A stretch of DNA of 64,000 nucleotides from Aporrectodea caliginosa. Lineage: Eukaryota > Annelida > Clitellata > Crassiclitellata > Lumbricidae. The notes beneath the pieces are model-generated. The model worked only from the letters and a program-made list of their open reading frames with translations. It searched no databases and was not told the DNA's origin. The stretch lies in assembly GCA_020284085.1 (NCBI GenBank), contig JACEVL010000335.1, positions 697,001 through 761,000 on the forward strand, given 5' to 3'. Of this stretch, positions 45,323-55,385 are shown one piece after another. The position numbers were made by a program, and so were the translations under genes. Every line of letters begins with the position of its first letter. The stretch's first letter is position 1.

Positions 45323-47190
45323 CCTTCGCAGGACGAAGACATTTTACGATACACGGAGGACGAAGAGGGATAATTTTTTACCCCAAAGATATTTTTAATA
45401 TCTCAGCTCATAGGTAAGGTACAATAAAAATTGAAGCATCGATTTCAATAGTTCAAAGGTCAAGGAATCGATTTATCGTAGTAGCAATAGTGTGGAAATA
45501 CTAATATCAAGATGGCGGCCAATATGGCCGCCAAAACACAAAAATATGTATATCTCAGCTTATAGGTAAGCTACAATAACAAATTATGTGTCGAACGTAA
45601 TAGTTTCAAGGTCAGGGAATCGATTTATTGTAGTAGCAATAGTGTGGGAATACTAATATCCAAGATGGCGGTCAATATGGCCGCCAAATAACCAAAATAT
45701 GTATATCTCAGCTCGTAGGTAAGATAAAATAACAAATTGTGAGTCGAATGTAATATTTTCGAAGTCAAGGAATCCGTTTCTTGTAGTATCAATAGTATAA
45801 AACTACTACTATCCAAGATGGCGGCCAATATGGCCGCCAAAGCACAAAAATATGTATTTCTCAGCTTATAGGTAAGCTAGAATAACAAATAAAGACTCGA
45901 ATTTAATGTTTTCCAAGTCAAGGAATCGATCTTTCGTAGTGGCAATAGTGCGCAAGTGGTACTTTCCAAGATGGCGGCCAATATGACCGCCTAAAGACAA
46001 CTATGCATATCTCAGCTCATAGGTAAGCTAGAATATTAAATGGAGTGTCGAATCTAATATTTTTGAGGTCCAGGATTCGAATTTTGGTAGTGGCAATAGT
46101 GTGCGAGTGTTACTTTCCAAGATGGCGGCCAATATGGCAGTTAAAAGAAAAAATTGTAGTATATCTCAGCTCATAGATAATCTGAAATGACAAATAAAAT
46201 GTCGAATTTAATATTTTCGGGGTCCAGAATTTGATTTATGTTAGCGGCAATAGTCTGGGAGTGTTACTTTCCAAGATGGCGGCCAGTATATCCGCCAAGA
46301 GCAAAATATGTACATCTCACCTCATAGGTGAGCTACAATAACAATTGAAGTGTCGAATGTACCATTTTCAAGGTCAAGGAATCGATTTCTCGTACTGCCA
46401 ATAGTGTGAGAATACTAATATCCAAGATGGCGGCCACAATGGCCGCCAAATTAGAAATATGAGCTGTAATAAACATATTTTTGTGTTTGGACGGCCATAT
46501 TGGCCGCCATCTTGGATACTAACTATCCCACACATTTAGCAATACGAGAAATCGATTCCTTGACCTTGAAAATGGTATATTCGACATATAATTTGCTTTT
46601 CTATCTTAAGTAGGAGCTGAAATATACATATTTTTGTGTTTTGGCGGCCATATTGGCCGCCATCTTGGAAAGTGATACTCGCACGTTATTGTCGCTGCTG
46701 TAGATCGAATCCAGGACCTGAAAACTATTAAATTCGACACTTAATTTGTGATTCTACCTTACTTATGAGCTGAGATATGCACATGCTTTTTTTTGGCGGC
46801 CATATTGGCCGCCATTTTGTAAAGTAAACTCTCCAAAATTATTACAACTATTAGTATTCAATTACACGTTAGACTCAGTACTTTATTTCTGATTACAGGT
46901 TACTTATTAACTAATATCTTTGAAAAATTCATTTTCACTATGAACGAATAAATAACGACGTCGAGGACGAAGAGGGGTAAATTTTTACCCCAGGACATAC
47001 CCCATGACACTTTGGACTCAAATATCTTCTTCCCACAACATGATATTTTTCTGGCTTTGGTGTCAGAATATGTCATTGGTCGTAACTTGTAAACACATGG
47101 AACGTCAAATTATAATTGCCTACAGTTGCTCCGCAATCAGCATCCAAACACCCCTGGGGTAATCATTTACCCCTCTCCGTCCTGCAAAGG
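45323..47190. mobile_element. piggyBac-like MITE with YY1-motif repeat array
   Basis: The ends CCTTCGCAGGACGAAGA and (reversed) CCTTTGCAGGACGGAGA are flanked by TTAA on both sides (45319-45322, 47191-47194), the piggyBac signature. The paralogues at about 53438 and 63848 have TCAA there and no insert. The 1868-bp interior is non-coding. Seven direct units of about 150 bp carry CAAGATGGCGGCCAATATGG (centres near 45511, 45664, 45812, 45970, 46118, 46271, 46424), and three inverted units follow near 46495, 46655 and 46805. Each unit also repeats ATATCTCAGCTCATAGGTAA, a GTGTCGAAT block and AAGGTCAAGGAATCGAT. Terminal pieces contain AGGACGAAGAGGGGTAAA palindromic text. Confidence 0.8.
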
Positions 47191-47594
47191 TTAAAGTGTC
47201 TCATCAGCACATACATGTATGACAAAAGATTTCTTGTTACACACCTCTTTTAAGAGCATCACTGGCCGTATAAGTAGCAGAGCGTAACTACAATAATAAT
47301 ATAATAATAATGTTTAAATTTAAATTTAAATTTTGTCGCCAACGGCCTTTGATGTCACATGATGACGTTAAACTACGGAATAAAAAAAATAATAATGTAC
47401 AAGGCGTGGAAGCACTGGAAGGGCCTACTCGAGTCCACTAGCGCTCCACGTAATCGTGCTCGACTACTAGCTTCTCGAGCACCTCACTCCGGTGACTGGA
47501 TGTTACAATACAATACAATACAACTTGCATTTATAACGCGCCTTAATAAAACAAAGTCTTACTCAAAGGACGCGTTACAATATAGGCCTACTTA

Positions 47595-50300
47595 CTAATC
47601 ATAGTACTTAGAGAAGAGATACGTTTTAAGTTTAGATTTAAAAATATTAATTGAGGATGATCTTCGGATTAGTTCTGGTAGAGAGTTCCATTCAGCTGGA
47701 CCAGCTACTTCAAACATTCTGTTTCCAAATTGTAGATTTGTTCTTTTGATTACAAAGTCTCTTTTCGAAGCCGATCGCAATCCACGTCTTGATTCAAGAG
47801 CAGCACATGGTGTGACTAAAGATGATAAGTAAGGAGGAGCAGAACCTGACATAATTTTGAACATGAAAAGACAGATTTTAAAGGATATCCGAGCCTGAAT
47901 GGGTAACCAGTGTAATTGCTGAAGGGAGTTGGTGATGTGATCTCTAGGGCCAAGGTTCTTGACTAGACGAGCTGCAGTGTGGATAACAGAAGTAAGCGGT
48001 GACAGGGTGGATTTTGGCAGACCATAGAGTATTGAGTTACAGTAGTCAATCCTGGATAATACAAGTGAATGGACTAAGATATGAAGGCAATGCTCATTAA
48101 GGCAGCGCTTGATTTGGCGTATTCGTCGGAGATGAAAGAAACAAGCTTTAGTGATAGAGCCAATATGATTAGACATAGAAAGTTTACTATCAAGAAAAAC
48201 TCCAAGATCACGAACTACATTAGAAGGCTGAATAGAGCAGGTTTCATCTAGTTGCAGGCAGAGAGTTTTCAAGTCAAGATGTGGTCTGGATCGACGGTCA
48301 AACCATATCAATTCCGTTTTCTTCGTATTTAGCTTCAGGCGCATGGATGCACACCAAGACTGTATCTGATGGAAGCAAGCAATGAGTCTGGTTTTTGAGT
48401 CATCAATGTTAGCGGTCGAAAGTTTTATATATAGCTGGGTGTCATCAGCGTAAATATGGATAGAAATACCACAACATTGTGCAATTTTGGCGATGTTAGA
48501 TGTGTAGAGGATGAAAAGCAAAGGGCCAAGAATGGAGCCCTGGGGAACACCAAAGATCAAATTTGCAGTTCTAGAAAACTTACCACCAGAACAGACGTTG
48601 TGAGTCCTGGAAGTGAGAAAAGAGGAAATCCAGAGAAGTGCAGATGCAGAGATTCCAAATTGCTTTTCAAGAATCTGGAGAAGGATAGTATGGTCAACAC
48701 AATCAAATGCAGCACTAAAGTCAAGGAGGAGGAGAACCGTTATGAACCCTAGGTCAAGAGCTGACACAATATCATTGTATACCTTTAAAACAGCTGTTTC
48801 TGTGGAATGGAATCGTCTAAAGCCAGATTGTGTCAGAGGGAGTAGGTTGTGTGTTTCAATAAAGTTTGAGAGCTGCAGATGGACAACCCGTTCAATAAGC
48901 TTAGAAATGAATGACAGATTTGAGATTGGACGAAAGTTTGCAGGGTCTGATTGGTCAAGGTCAGGCTTTTTGATACGAGGTCGGATGATGGCTCGTTTAT
49001 GTTTATCAGGGAGAGTGGACTGAGATAGAGAGACATTAATGAGAAGGGCTAAGATAGGTGCAAAGACAGAAGACAGAGTTTTTAGAAGCCAGACGGGTGC
49101 AGAATCAAGTTCACATTGTTTTGTAGAAGAGTCAACAAGCATCTTTTCCACATGAATAGTAGCAATTTCATCAAATGCTACAAGGGTATGCGACGGAGGA
49201 GGCAGATCTGAGAATTTTGGCGGAGGAGCATCTTTGGTTGATTCACGTATCTCATCTATTTTTCCAGCAAAGAAGTCTAAGTGTTCATCTGACGTAATGC
49301 AGGAAGATGAGGAGTTATTCGGAGGAGATAGTAGAGAGTGTAGATTTTTCCAAAGGGTTTTGCCATCGCCAGCAGCTTCGTCGATGCTACGACGATAGTA
49401 GCTACAGCGTTTCTGTTGGAACAAACGACGTTGGGTTCGAATCTGGAAGCGCCATCGTTCTTCTTTTGCAGCATCAGACGGTGACTTTAAGTGAATCTTC
49501 TCCAGTTTGCGAGTAAATTTCTTCGAAGTCGAACATTCACCGTCATACCATGGGCAGTTTAGTTCTTTTCGTATAGTTATTTTCCGAAGAGGAGCGTGTA
49601 AGTCCAGGAGCTGCTCCATAGTCGTGTCGTAAAGCGAAAAAAGTTGATTAGCATCGATATTCGTACTAGTTGTCGTAGATGTTAGCGTAAAGATGTCTGA
49701 TTTCCGAAGGTCAGATTCAAATGCATTACAGTCAAAATCTTTGTACGAGCGACGGAATGTTGTTTGTCGTATTATGGGTGGACTGTGATGGCGGATATTG
49801 AAGGCAATAAGCGAGTGGTCGGAGAAAGTAGGAGGGGAGATGACAATATCACTGACCAGTGAGTCGGAGTTGCGAATGATAATGATGTCAAGAGTATGAC
49901 CAAGTAGATGTGTAGATCCGGTCACAAGTTGTTTCAAATTGTAGGCAGAGAGTAGACGGTTGAATCGTTTTACATTCCAGTCATTTGGTAGGTCCAAATG
50001 TATGTTGATATCACCAAGGATGAGGATTTGACAAGTGAATTTGGATGTAAAAAGGATTAATTCAGTGAATTCATCAAAAAAAGTCGAAGTGATGCTTTCC
50101 GATCCAGGACGGTAGACAACGATGATCAGCATGTGTGCGTCCCGAAATGTAAAATATGATGTAAGGTATTCAAATGTTTTATAGATTCCAGAGTCCTTCA
50201 TTGAAGCTTGAAAGTGATCTTTGTAGATTATGCAAATACCACCACCATGAGGTCCTGAAAGATTCAGAGTATTGGGAGGAAGTGGTCGAGCTTTCTCCAT
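47595..50300 (-). CDS. LINE endonuclease/reverse transcriptase
   Basis: The main open frame of the LINE at 47506-50760: EEP endonuclease C-terminal two-thirds, reverse transcriptase with intact YADD catalytic pair, and C-terminal conserved segment ending LKTYLFSKYYD. All core motifs look intact, so this is a young copy apart from the frame change at its N-terminal side. It nicks target DNA and copies the element RNA in place (target-primed reverse transcription). Confidence 0.85.
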   Translation of the reverse strand: MEKARPLPPNTLNLSGPHGGGICIIYKDHFQASMKDSGIYKTFEYLTSYFTFRDAHMLIIVVYRPGSESITSTFFDEFTELILFTSKFTCQILILGDINIHLDLPNDWNVKRFNRLLSAYNLKQLVTGSTHLLGHTLDIIIIRNSDSLVSDIVISPPTFSDHSLIAFNIRHHSPPIIRQTTFRRSYKDFDCNAFESDLRKSDIFTLTSTTTSTNIDANQLFSLYDTTMEQLLDLHAPLRKITIRKELNCPWYDGECSTSKKFTRKLEKIHLKSPSDAAKEERWRFQIRTQRRLFQQKRCSYYRRSIDEAAGDGKTLWKNLHSLLSPPNNSSSSCITSDEHLDFFAGKIDEIRESTKDAPPPKFSDLPPPSHTLVAFDEIATIHVEKMLVDSSTKQCELDSAPVWLLKTLSSVFAPILALLINVSLSQSTLPDKHKRAIIRPRIKKPDLDQSDPANFRPISNLSFISKLIERVVHLQLSNFIETHNLLPLTQSGFRRFHSTETAVLKVYNDIVSALDLGFITVLLLLDFSAAFDCVDHTILLQILEKQFGISASALLWISSFLTSRTHNVCSGGKFSRTANLIFGVPQGSILGPLLFILYTSNIAKIAQCCGISIHIYADDTQLYIKLSTANIDDSKTRLIACFHQIQSWCASMRLKLNTKKTELIWFDRRSRPHLDLKTLCLQLDETCSIQPSNVVRDLGVFLDSKLSMSNHIGSITKACFFHLRRIRQIKRCLNEHCLHILVHSLVLSRIDYCNSILYGLPKSTLSPLTSVIHTAARLVKNLGPRDHITNSLQQLHWLPIQARISFKICLFMFKIMSGSAPPYLSSLVTPCAALESRRGLRSASKRDFVIKRTNLQFGNRMFEVAGPAEWNSLPELIRRSSSINIFKSKLKTYLFSKYYD

Positions 50301-50716
50301 GAATTTATATTTGGGGGTGTAGAAGCAATAATCCCTGGAGAATAAGATGACTCATGAAAAGTCTCCACAATTGCAAAAATGTCTAGTTTTTCCGAGATGA
50401 TGTAGTCTTGTATTGTAGCTGATTTATTGGAAACTGATCGAGCATTCCAGGAACCGACTTTACATCCAGGTGATAAATAGTTCGTAGAAGTAGGTGTAAT
50501 TTCTCGAAGTTGGCGTGGGCGCAATACTTTGTTTGAGTGGTGAGAAGACATGTTGCTGTTTTGGTTTCGGGATGATGACAGAACAGGAATCGGACGAGGG
50601 TGATCCGGATTCCATAAAGACAGGCGAAAGATGTTTTTCCTGGTAGTACGTGTAGGTTTAGGTGCTGACAGTCGAAATGAATAGATTTCTGAAGCTGAGT
50701 AGCATATTGTAGACAT
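50264..50716 (-). pseudogene. LINE ORF2 N-terminal piece, frameshifted
   Basis: The first ~125 residues of ORF2 up to the endonuclease's LDIFAIVETF segment; then the frame runs out into NSWRKLDHF and stops. The following frame continues the domain without a gap, so one missing base explains the break. Confidence 0.8.
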
Positions 50717-50984
50717 ATCGGCTTGATTTTTATCTTCTTTTCAGATTCGGAATAGTATTTTGGTATAAATGTAACAAAATGAAAAGAAACGTCACCTTTC
50801 GTAAATCCACTGGTAACAGTTGATAATACGATATGGACGATAATATGCGTTGTAAGACTTTACAATTCGCAAAATCACTAAATAACAAATCCAAGCGTTG
50901 CAAAGTATAGCGAATAGAAGCTGAGAAATTCAGTCACAAGGACCAACTGATTCATTAAATTATTTAGATAGATATAAATCCAGA

Positions 50985-51658
50985 AGAAGAGCGATGTTAG
51001 CTCCCGCTGTGACTGCTCTGGGTCTGCGCCTCTCAGACGAGGAAGTACGGATCGCAGTCGGGATGAGGCTAGGCACGATACTCTGTGAGCCGCATTTATG
51101 CCACCACTGCCGGGGAAAAGACGACGCAAGAGGACTTCACGGACTGGTTTGTAGAGGAGGAGGCGGTAAGCAGCAGCGGCACAGTATGCTAAACGACGTC
51201 CTCTGGAGAGCCCTTGGCAGAGCGAAAATACCTGCTCAGAAAGAACCTCTCGGCCTCTCAAGAGAAGATGGGAAGCGGCCAGACGGTGTTACGCTGATCC
51301 CTTGGTCACGTGGACGATGCCTGGCATGGGATGTGACAGTGTCCGACACCTACGCCACGTCTCATCTTCCGTACACGTCAATCGGAGCTGGAGAAGCCGC
51401 CGAACGCGCCACTGTTTCAAAGAGGGTGAAATACTCTACAATTACTACCAGCCATGACTTTGTAGCTGTCGCCATGGAAACCGGCGGCGCTTGGAGCAGC
51501 GAAGGTCTGCAATTCATATTAGAGTTGGGAAGCACGATCCACTGGAGCAATCGTACTTGTTCCAGCGTATCTCAGTAGCTCTGCAACGGGGGAATGCCAT
51601 CTGCCTCTCCGGAACATTGCCAACGCTCTCTGAGATCTGCTGAGATGACTTTTCAGAC
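50985..51658 (+). mobile_element. RLE-type LINE 3' fragment
   Basis: The frame from 50994 encodes a CCHC motif (C36-x2-C39-x9-H49-x3-C53) and then a PD-(D/E)xK-like box (RPDG with D97, and WDVTV with D113), the arrangement of the restriction-like endonuclease at the C terminus of R2-type LINEs. After a frame slip near 51545 it continues as LFQRISVALQRGNAICLSG and stops before a (TAA)n tail at 51659-51792. 5'-truncated. Family name inferred. Confidence 0.65.
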
Positions 51659-51749
<91 letters not shown>

Positions 51750-51752
51750 GTG

Positions 51753-51792
<40 letters not shown>
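51659..51792 (+). repeat. (TAA)n tail/microsatellite
   Basis: An almost pure TAA array following the RLE-type fragment, probably its 3' tail. The homopolymeric frames are artefacts. Confidence 0.9.
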
Positions 51793-51814
51793 GTTCTTAA
51801 TAATCGCACTTTTT

Positions 51815-52115
51815 CGTGCCTCTAGCTCTCGAGACCTTAGGTCCAATTAACACCACTGGCCAAAACTTTATATCAGATCTAGGTCGTAGTCTGACGTTGT
51901 CCACAGGAGACAAGAGAGAGACCTGCTTCTTGCTGCAGCGTCTCTCTATTACTGTCCAGCGGTACAACTCGGTGGCTTTCCGCGGCACTTTAGCGGAGCC
52001 AAACCTAAGGGAGATGTGACACTAACGGCATTTATGACGTTAATTTTAGACGACAGCTACTGCATCCTTGTCTTTTGATGTATTGATGTTGATTGATGGA
52101 GAGAATAAATATTTT

Positions 52116-52117
<2 letters not shown>
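51815..52117 (+). mobile_element. Second RLE-type LINE 3' end
   Basis: Codes for ALETLGPINTTGQNFISDLG, then FLLQRLSITVQRYNSVAF and a stop at 52019. It continues through a short 3' UTR with AATAAATATTTTTATAA into (TAA)n. It is homologous to the C terminus of the fragment at 50985-51658 but from another copy. 5'-truncated to about 200 bp. Confidence 0.65.
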
Positions 52118-52206
<89 letters not shown>

Positions 52207-52209
52207 GTG

Positions 52210-52276
<67 letters not shown>
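52118..52276. repeat. (TAA)n array shared by two LINE tails
   Basis: TAA array with one TAGTGA interruption. The + strand LINE at 51815 and the - strand LINE at 52281 both end in it. Confidence 0.9.
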
Positions 52277-52277
<1 letters not shown>

Positions 52278-52280
52278 TCA

Positions 52281-52623
52281 TTTTACTATAATCGATGAAG
52301 CATATGTATACTTTCTGTCCATACTCCCTTTGTCTCTCCATTGCGAGGTACTTCGATAAAAAGGAAGGTTTAAGGTGAGAGAAGGAGGTAGAGATGGTAC
52401 CAGCGAGGATTGTAGAACGCAGAGAAGGAGGAAGTCCATTCCATAGAGAAGGACCTATGGACACAAAGGATATGGATTGAGCCATTGTGGTCCTAACACG
52501 GGGAACGAAAAGGTCAAGCCGGTCAGAGGATCTGAGAGGACGCTTTGACGTGGCAGAGAGGGGGGGGCGGAGAATTTGGTGAGAAAGATATTCTGAAGCA
52601 AGACCCAGTTGAGATTTGAGCAC
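52281..52623 (-). mobile_element. LINE 3' fragment, CR1/L2-like
   Basis: Minus-strand frame with FVPRVRTTMAQSISFVSIGP, then SLWNGLPPSLRSTI and SHLKPSFLSKYL, the C-terminal reverse-transcriptase segment, followed by a 3' UTR and a (TTA)n tail. 5'-truncated. Confidence 0.75.
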
Positions 52624-52639
52624 GAGAATGAGAACTTTA

Positions 52640-53567
52640 TATTGTTATCACTATAATTATTATTAAAATGTCCTAAATAAACTCAGTCATATGTGTACAG
52701 ACACATTATCTTTGTATGAGCACTTGTTATAGCGCCCCTTCAAGATTTCTACTCAGAGGCGCTCCCGACCACTGCGCGGACGCTGAATCGGAGTTTTACG
52801 CCGAAGCGCATGAGCAATTGCGAGTGAAGGACTTGCCCAGGGTCCCTACGCGGCGGCTTGATTAATTATATACATTAATTATATACATTATAGGATTTGG
52901 TTTCGTATTAACATGCAAAACTAAACGAAGATACAAACAGACAGACAGAGACAGATAGACAAACAGATGGACAGAAACTGATCGAGAAAGACACAGAATG
53001 AAAGATGGAAGGAAGCAAACAGATTCAAAAGGACACACACACAGGGAGCGAGACAAACTGGATGAAACACAGAAATATTAATAATATATTTTTGTTTATT
53101 CAACAATCCGGTTGACACACCGCAACCGGTTACAGTGAAATATGGACAGATACTTTTCTGGCTCCATCCTATCATCGTGGTGGGTCGGCATTAAAAATAG
53201 CTGCGTAATTAGCCTAATTAGGTTAATTAAAATGTTGTCAGATGATTGAGTATAAGTTTCTAACTATCGTTTTTTACATCCGCCAGCGGTTCAGATAGCG
53301 AGCGAGAAGATTTTTTGCCCGATTTATTCTCTATAAAAATCCCCTACGAAATAATTTAATTCTACCAGTTTAATCTCCTATTGCCAATTAGAGGAAAAAA
53401 CTAATTAAACGGAAGTTTGGTTCCTTACACGGCTCTTTCAATTGTCTCAGCACATACATGTATGCAAAGACAAAAGATTTCTCCTTACACACCTCTTTTA
53501 AGAGCATCACTGGCCGTCAAAGTGGCAACGCGTAACTTTGTACGTAATTTATTGTTGGTTGCTACCA
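52640..53567. repeat. Triplicated module, copy C
   Basis: Matches 44455-45318 and 63244-64000. Two private insertions are visible. 52700-52858 is LINE-tail and reversed SINE text (AGCGCCCCTTCAAG, then GAGGCGCTCCCGA and GCAATTGCGAGTGAAGGACT). About 53081-53141 is a short retroposon tail flanked by GAAATAT on both sides. Confidence 0.75.
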
Positions 53568-53839
53568 ATGAGATATTATTATCACCGCTAGAGGGAATAT
53601 GACGTATATTCCCTTCGCAAATATTTGAAGCCACAACCATAGATATAATAACACCTTATCGAGAGCTCCGCAGTTAATTTAAATTGAATTGACGCGTTTT
53701 GATTGGTTGAAATTCATTTCGAGCGGCTAATGGGTCGAGGCCGTTATGGTTACCCGTTGAGCGGCCACAGGGTCACAGCCTCACCAAAGACAGTAGATGC
53801 TCGCCTCTAGTGATATATTTATATATTATACATCTCTAT
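53568..53839. mobile_element. Insertion flanked by 11-bp repeats
   Basis: GGTTGCTACCA occurs on each side (53557-53567, 53840-53850), while copy B has a single GGTTGATACCA near 63972. The ends are partly inverted (TATCACCGCTAGAGG and CCTCTAGTGATA). No ORF; class unknown. Confidence 0.55.
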
Positions 53840-54004
53840 GGTTGCTACCATGAGAATAAAATCTAGATAATTAATTAATCAATTATAATTGGCTAAAATA
53901 TTCTTGGCCCTGTGGCAGAGCTGTTGTATATGTATTATATATTTGTTCATTAAATACATGTAGGATAAATCGTAATCGTAAATCGTAATCGTAAATCGTA
54001 ATCG

Positions 54005-54215
54005 TAATCGAGTATTTATATAACGCCGCTCAAAAACAGAGGCGCGCCAGTGTCTTCACTGGTAAAGAGAGAGGTTTTCAGGCTCTTGTCAAAAGAAATA
54101 GAGAAAAGGTCAGTCTTGAGGGACTGAGGTAACTGGTTCCAGCTATTGGGACCAACAATAGCGAAACTCCTAGACTGGGCGGTAGAAGTACGCACCCGCG
54201 GGACAACCAAGTAAC
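54005..54215 (-). mobile_element. LINE 3' fragment with (TTACGA)n tail
   Basis: VVPRVRTSTAQSRSFAIVGP, then NSWNQLPQSLKTD and SFDKSLKTSLF on the minus strand, a GCGGCGTTATATAAAT 3' end, then TTACGATTACGA tail text at 53968-54009. 5'-truncated. Confidence 0.75.
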
Positions 54216-54394
54216 CACGGGCCGAGGACCGAAGGGAGGAACGACTGTGCAGAGAAGATACTGGGGTACAAAACGCGACGCTAATAATCGTCCTTACTTA
54301 CCTGCCGTTTTTCGGTGTTGCAAGTCCGTCGTTAGCCCGAAGCTACCAATCTGACGTTAAAAGAGTGTAATATGAATTATGAACGTAAACCATG

Positions 54395-54960
54395 TAAAGA
54401 TTATTTTAGACACCTCCTCCTCTTTTTATGCTATCAGAAAACTTAAAACCCATGGCCTTTCTTCCTCATCCATCCATAATGTAACCAAAGCCACTACCGT
54501 TGCTAAACTTCTATATGCCTCCCCATCCTGGTGGGGTCTCACCCTGGCTTCCGATAAAGAACGCCTGGAAAACTCCTAAAAAGAGCCAAACGCCTAGGAT
54601 ACATAGAGCAATCCTTTCCAACAGTCTCTGAACTTGCCAATATAACCGATGCGAAACCTCTTTTCTCCATATTACACAACCCAAGCATGTACTTCACCAA
54701 CTCCTACCTCCACTCCGACTCCTCTCCTCTCACCAATTAAGACCTAGAGCACACAACCATACTCTCCCACCCAAGGACAACTCTCAATTTATTCCCAGAT
54801 CATTATATAAAAATATTTACTAATTTATTCTAAAATATTCTAATGAACTTTAATTAACCATTATCACTCATGTTAGCATTTCTGCGTTTTTGTCAGATTG
54901 TTTTTCTCAATGAAACGAATGTATACTACTACCTCTTTTACGCATACAAATCTGGCTATA
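54395..54960 (+). mobile_element. LINE 3' fragment (Jockey-like)
   Basis: Codes for LKTHGLSSSSIHNVTKATT, then LLYASPSWWGLTLASDKERL and, after a slip, LKRAKRLGYIEQSFPTVSEL, a familiar C-terminal reverse-transcriptase block. A 3' UTR with TTTATTCCCAGATCATTATA and TTAGCATTTCTGCGTTTT follows. The same 3' UTR recurs at 59810-59955. Confidence 0.7.
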
Positions 54961-55204
54961 AATAATCCTGCCTCGGTTAACGGTTTTGATGAGCTGTAAT
55001 ATGCCAAAAAATAATCTTTGTCGGCGGAAACGGCCTAAGTTGTCATAAGCTGCCGTTAAACTGTGGATCCAACGGTTTTGATTGCGTTTGCTGTAGACGA
55101 GTATACCATAATATTATACGAACGGTGAGAATAATTATTTTTCTAGAAACACCTCTTTCAAGTGTGATATTAGCCCAATAAGTGAGAGCAGAAGCGGGAT
55201 TGTG

Positions 55205-55385
55205 TATTTCTGTCCCTCTACCTGTCTGTCCGTCTGTCTGGCCGTCTGTCTGTTCCTCTGTCTATCATTCTGTCCGTCACTCTGTTTATACGAGCCTCTG
55301 TCCGTCCCTCTATCTGTCCGTCTCTCCTGGTATCTCTTCTTCTATCTCTCTTGTATCTCTCTTATGTCCGTGCGTCCGTCCAATC
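55205..55385 (+). repeat. (CTGT)n array, 3' of GAREM B
   Basis: CTGTCTGTCCGT array in the same position as in copy A and the broken copy. Confidence 0.85.

Larger units (their letters stand above)
47506..50760 (-). mobile_element. APE-type LINE (CR1/L2-like), nearly full ORF2
   Basis: In coding order: endonuclease start at 50716 (GSWNARSVSNKS, then LDIFAIVETF), a reading-frame change near 50264-50300, then a 901-residue frame at 47595-50300. The latter holds the rest of the EEP endonuclease (GDINIH at residues 96-101, SDHS at 160-163) and the reverse transcriptase (FRPISNLSFISKLIER, LDFSAAFDCVDH, GVPQGSILGPLLF, YADD at 617-620), followed by the usual C-terminal HWLPIQARISFK and AEWNSLPELIR. 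The 3' end is a (TTGTA)n tail at 47506-47523. ORF1 was not found. The frame change sits in a run of five cytosines, consistent with a single-base slip. Confidence 0.9.
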
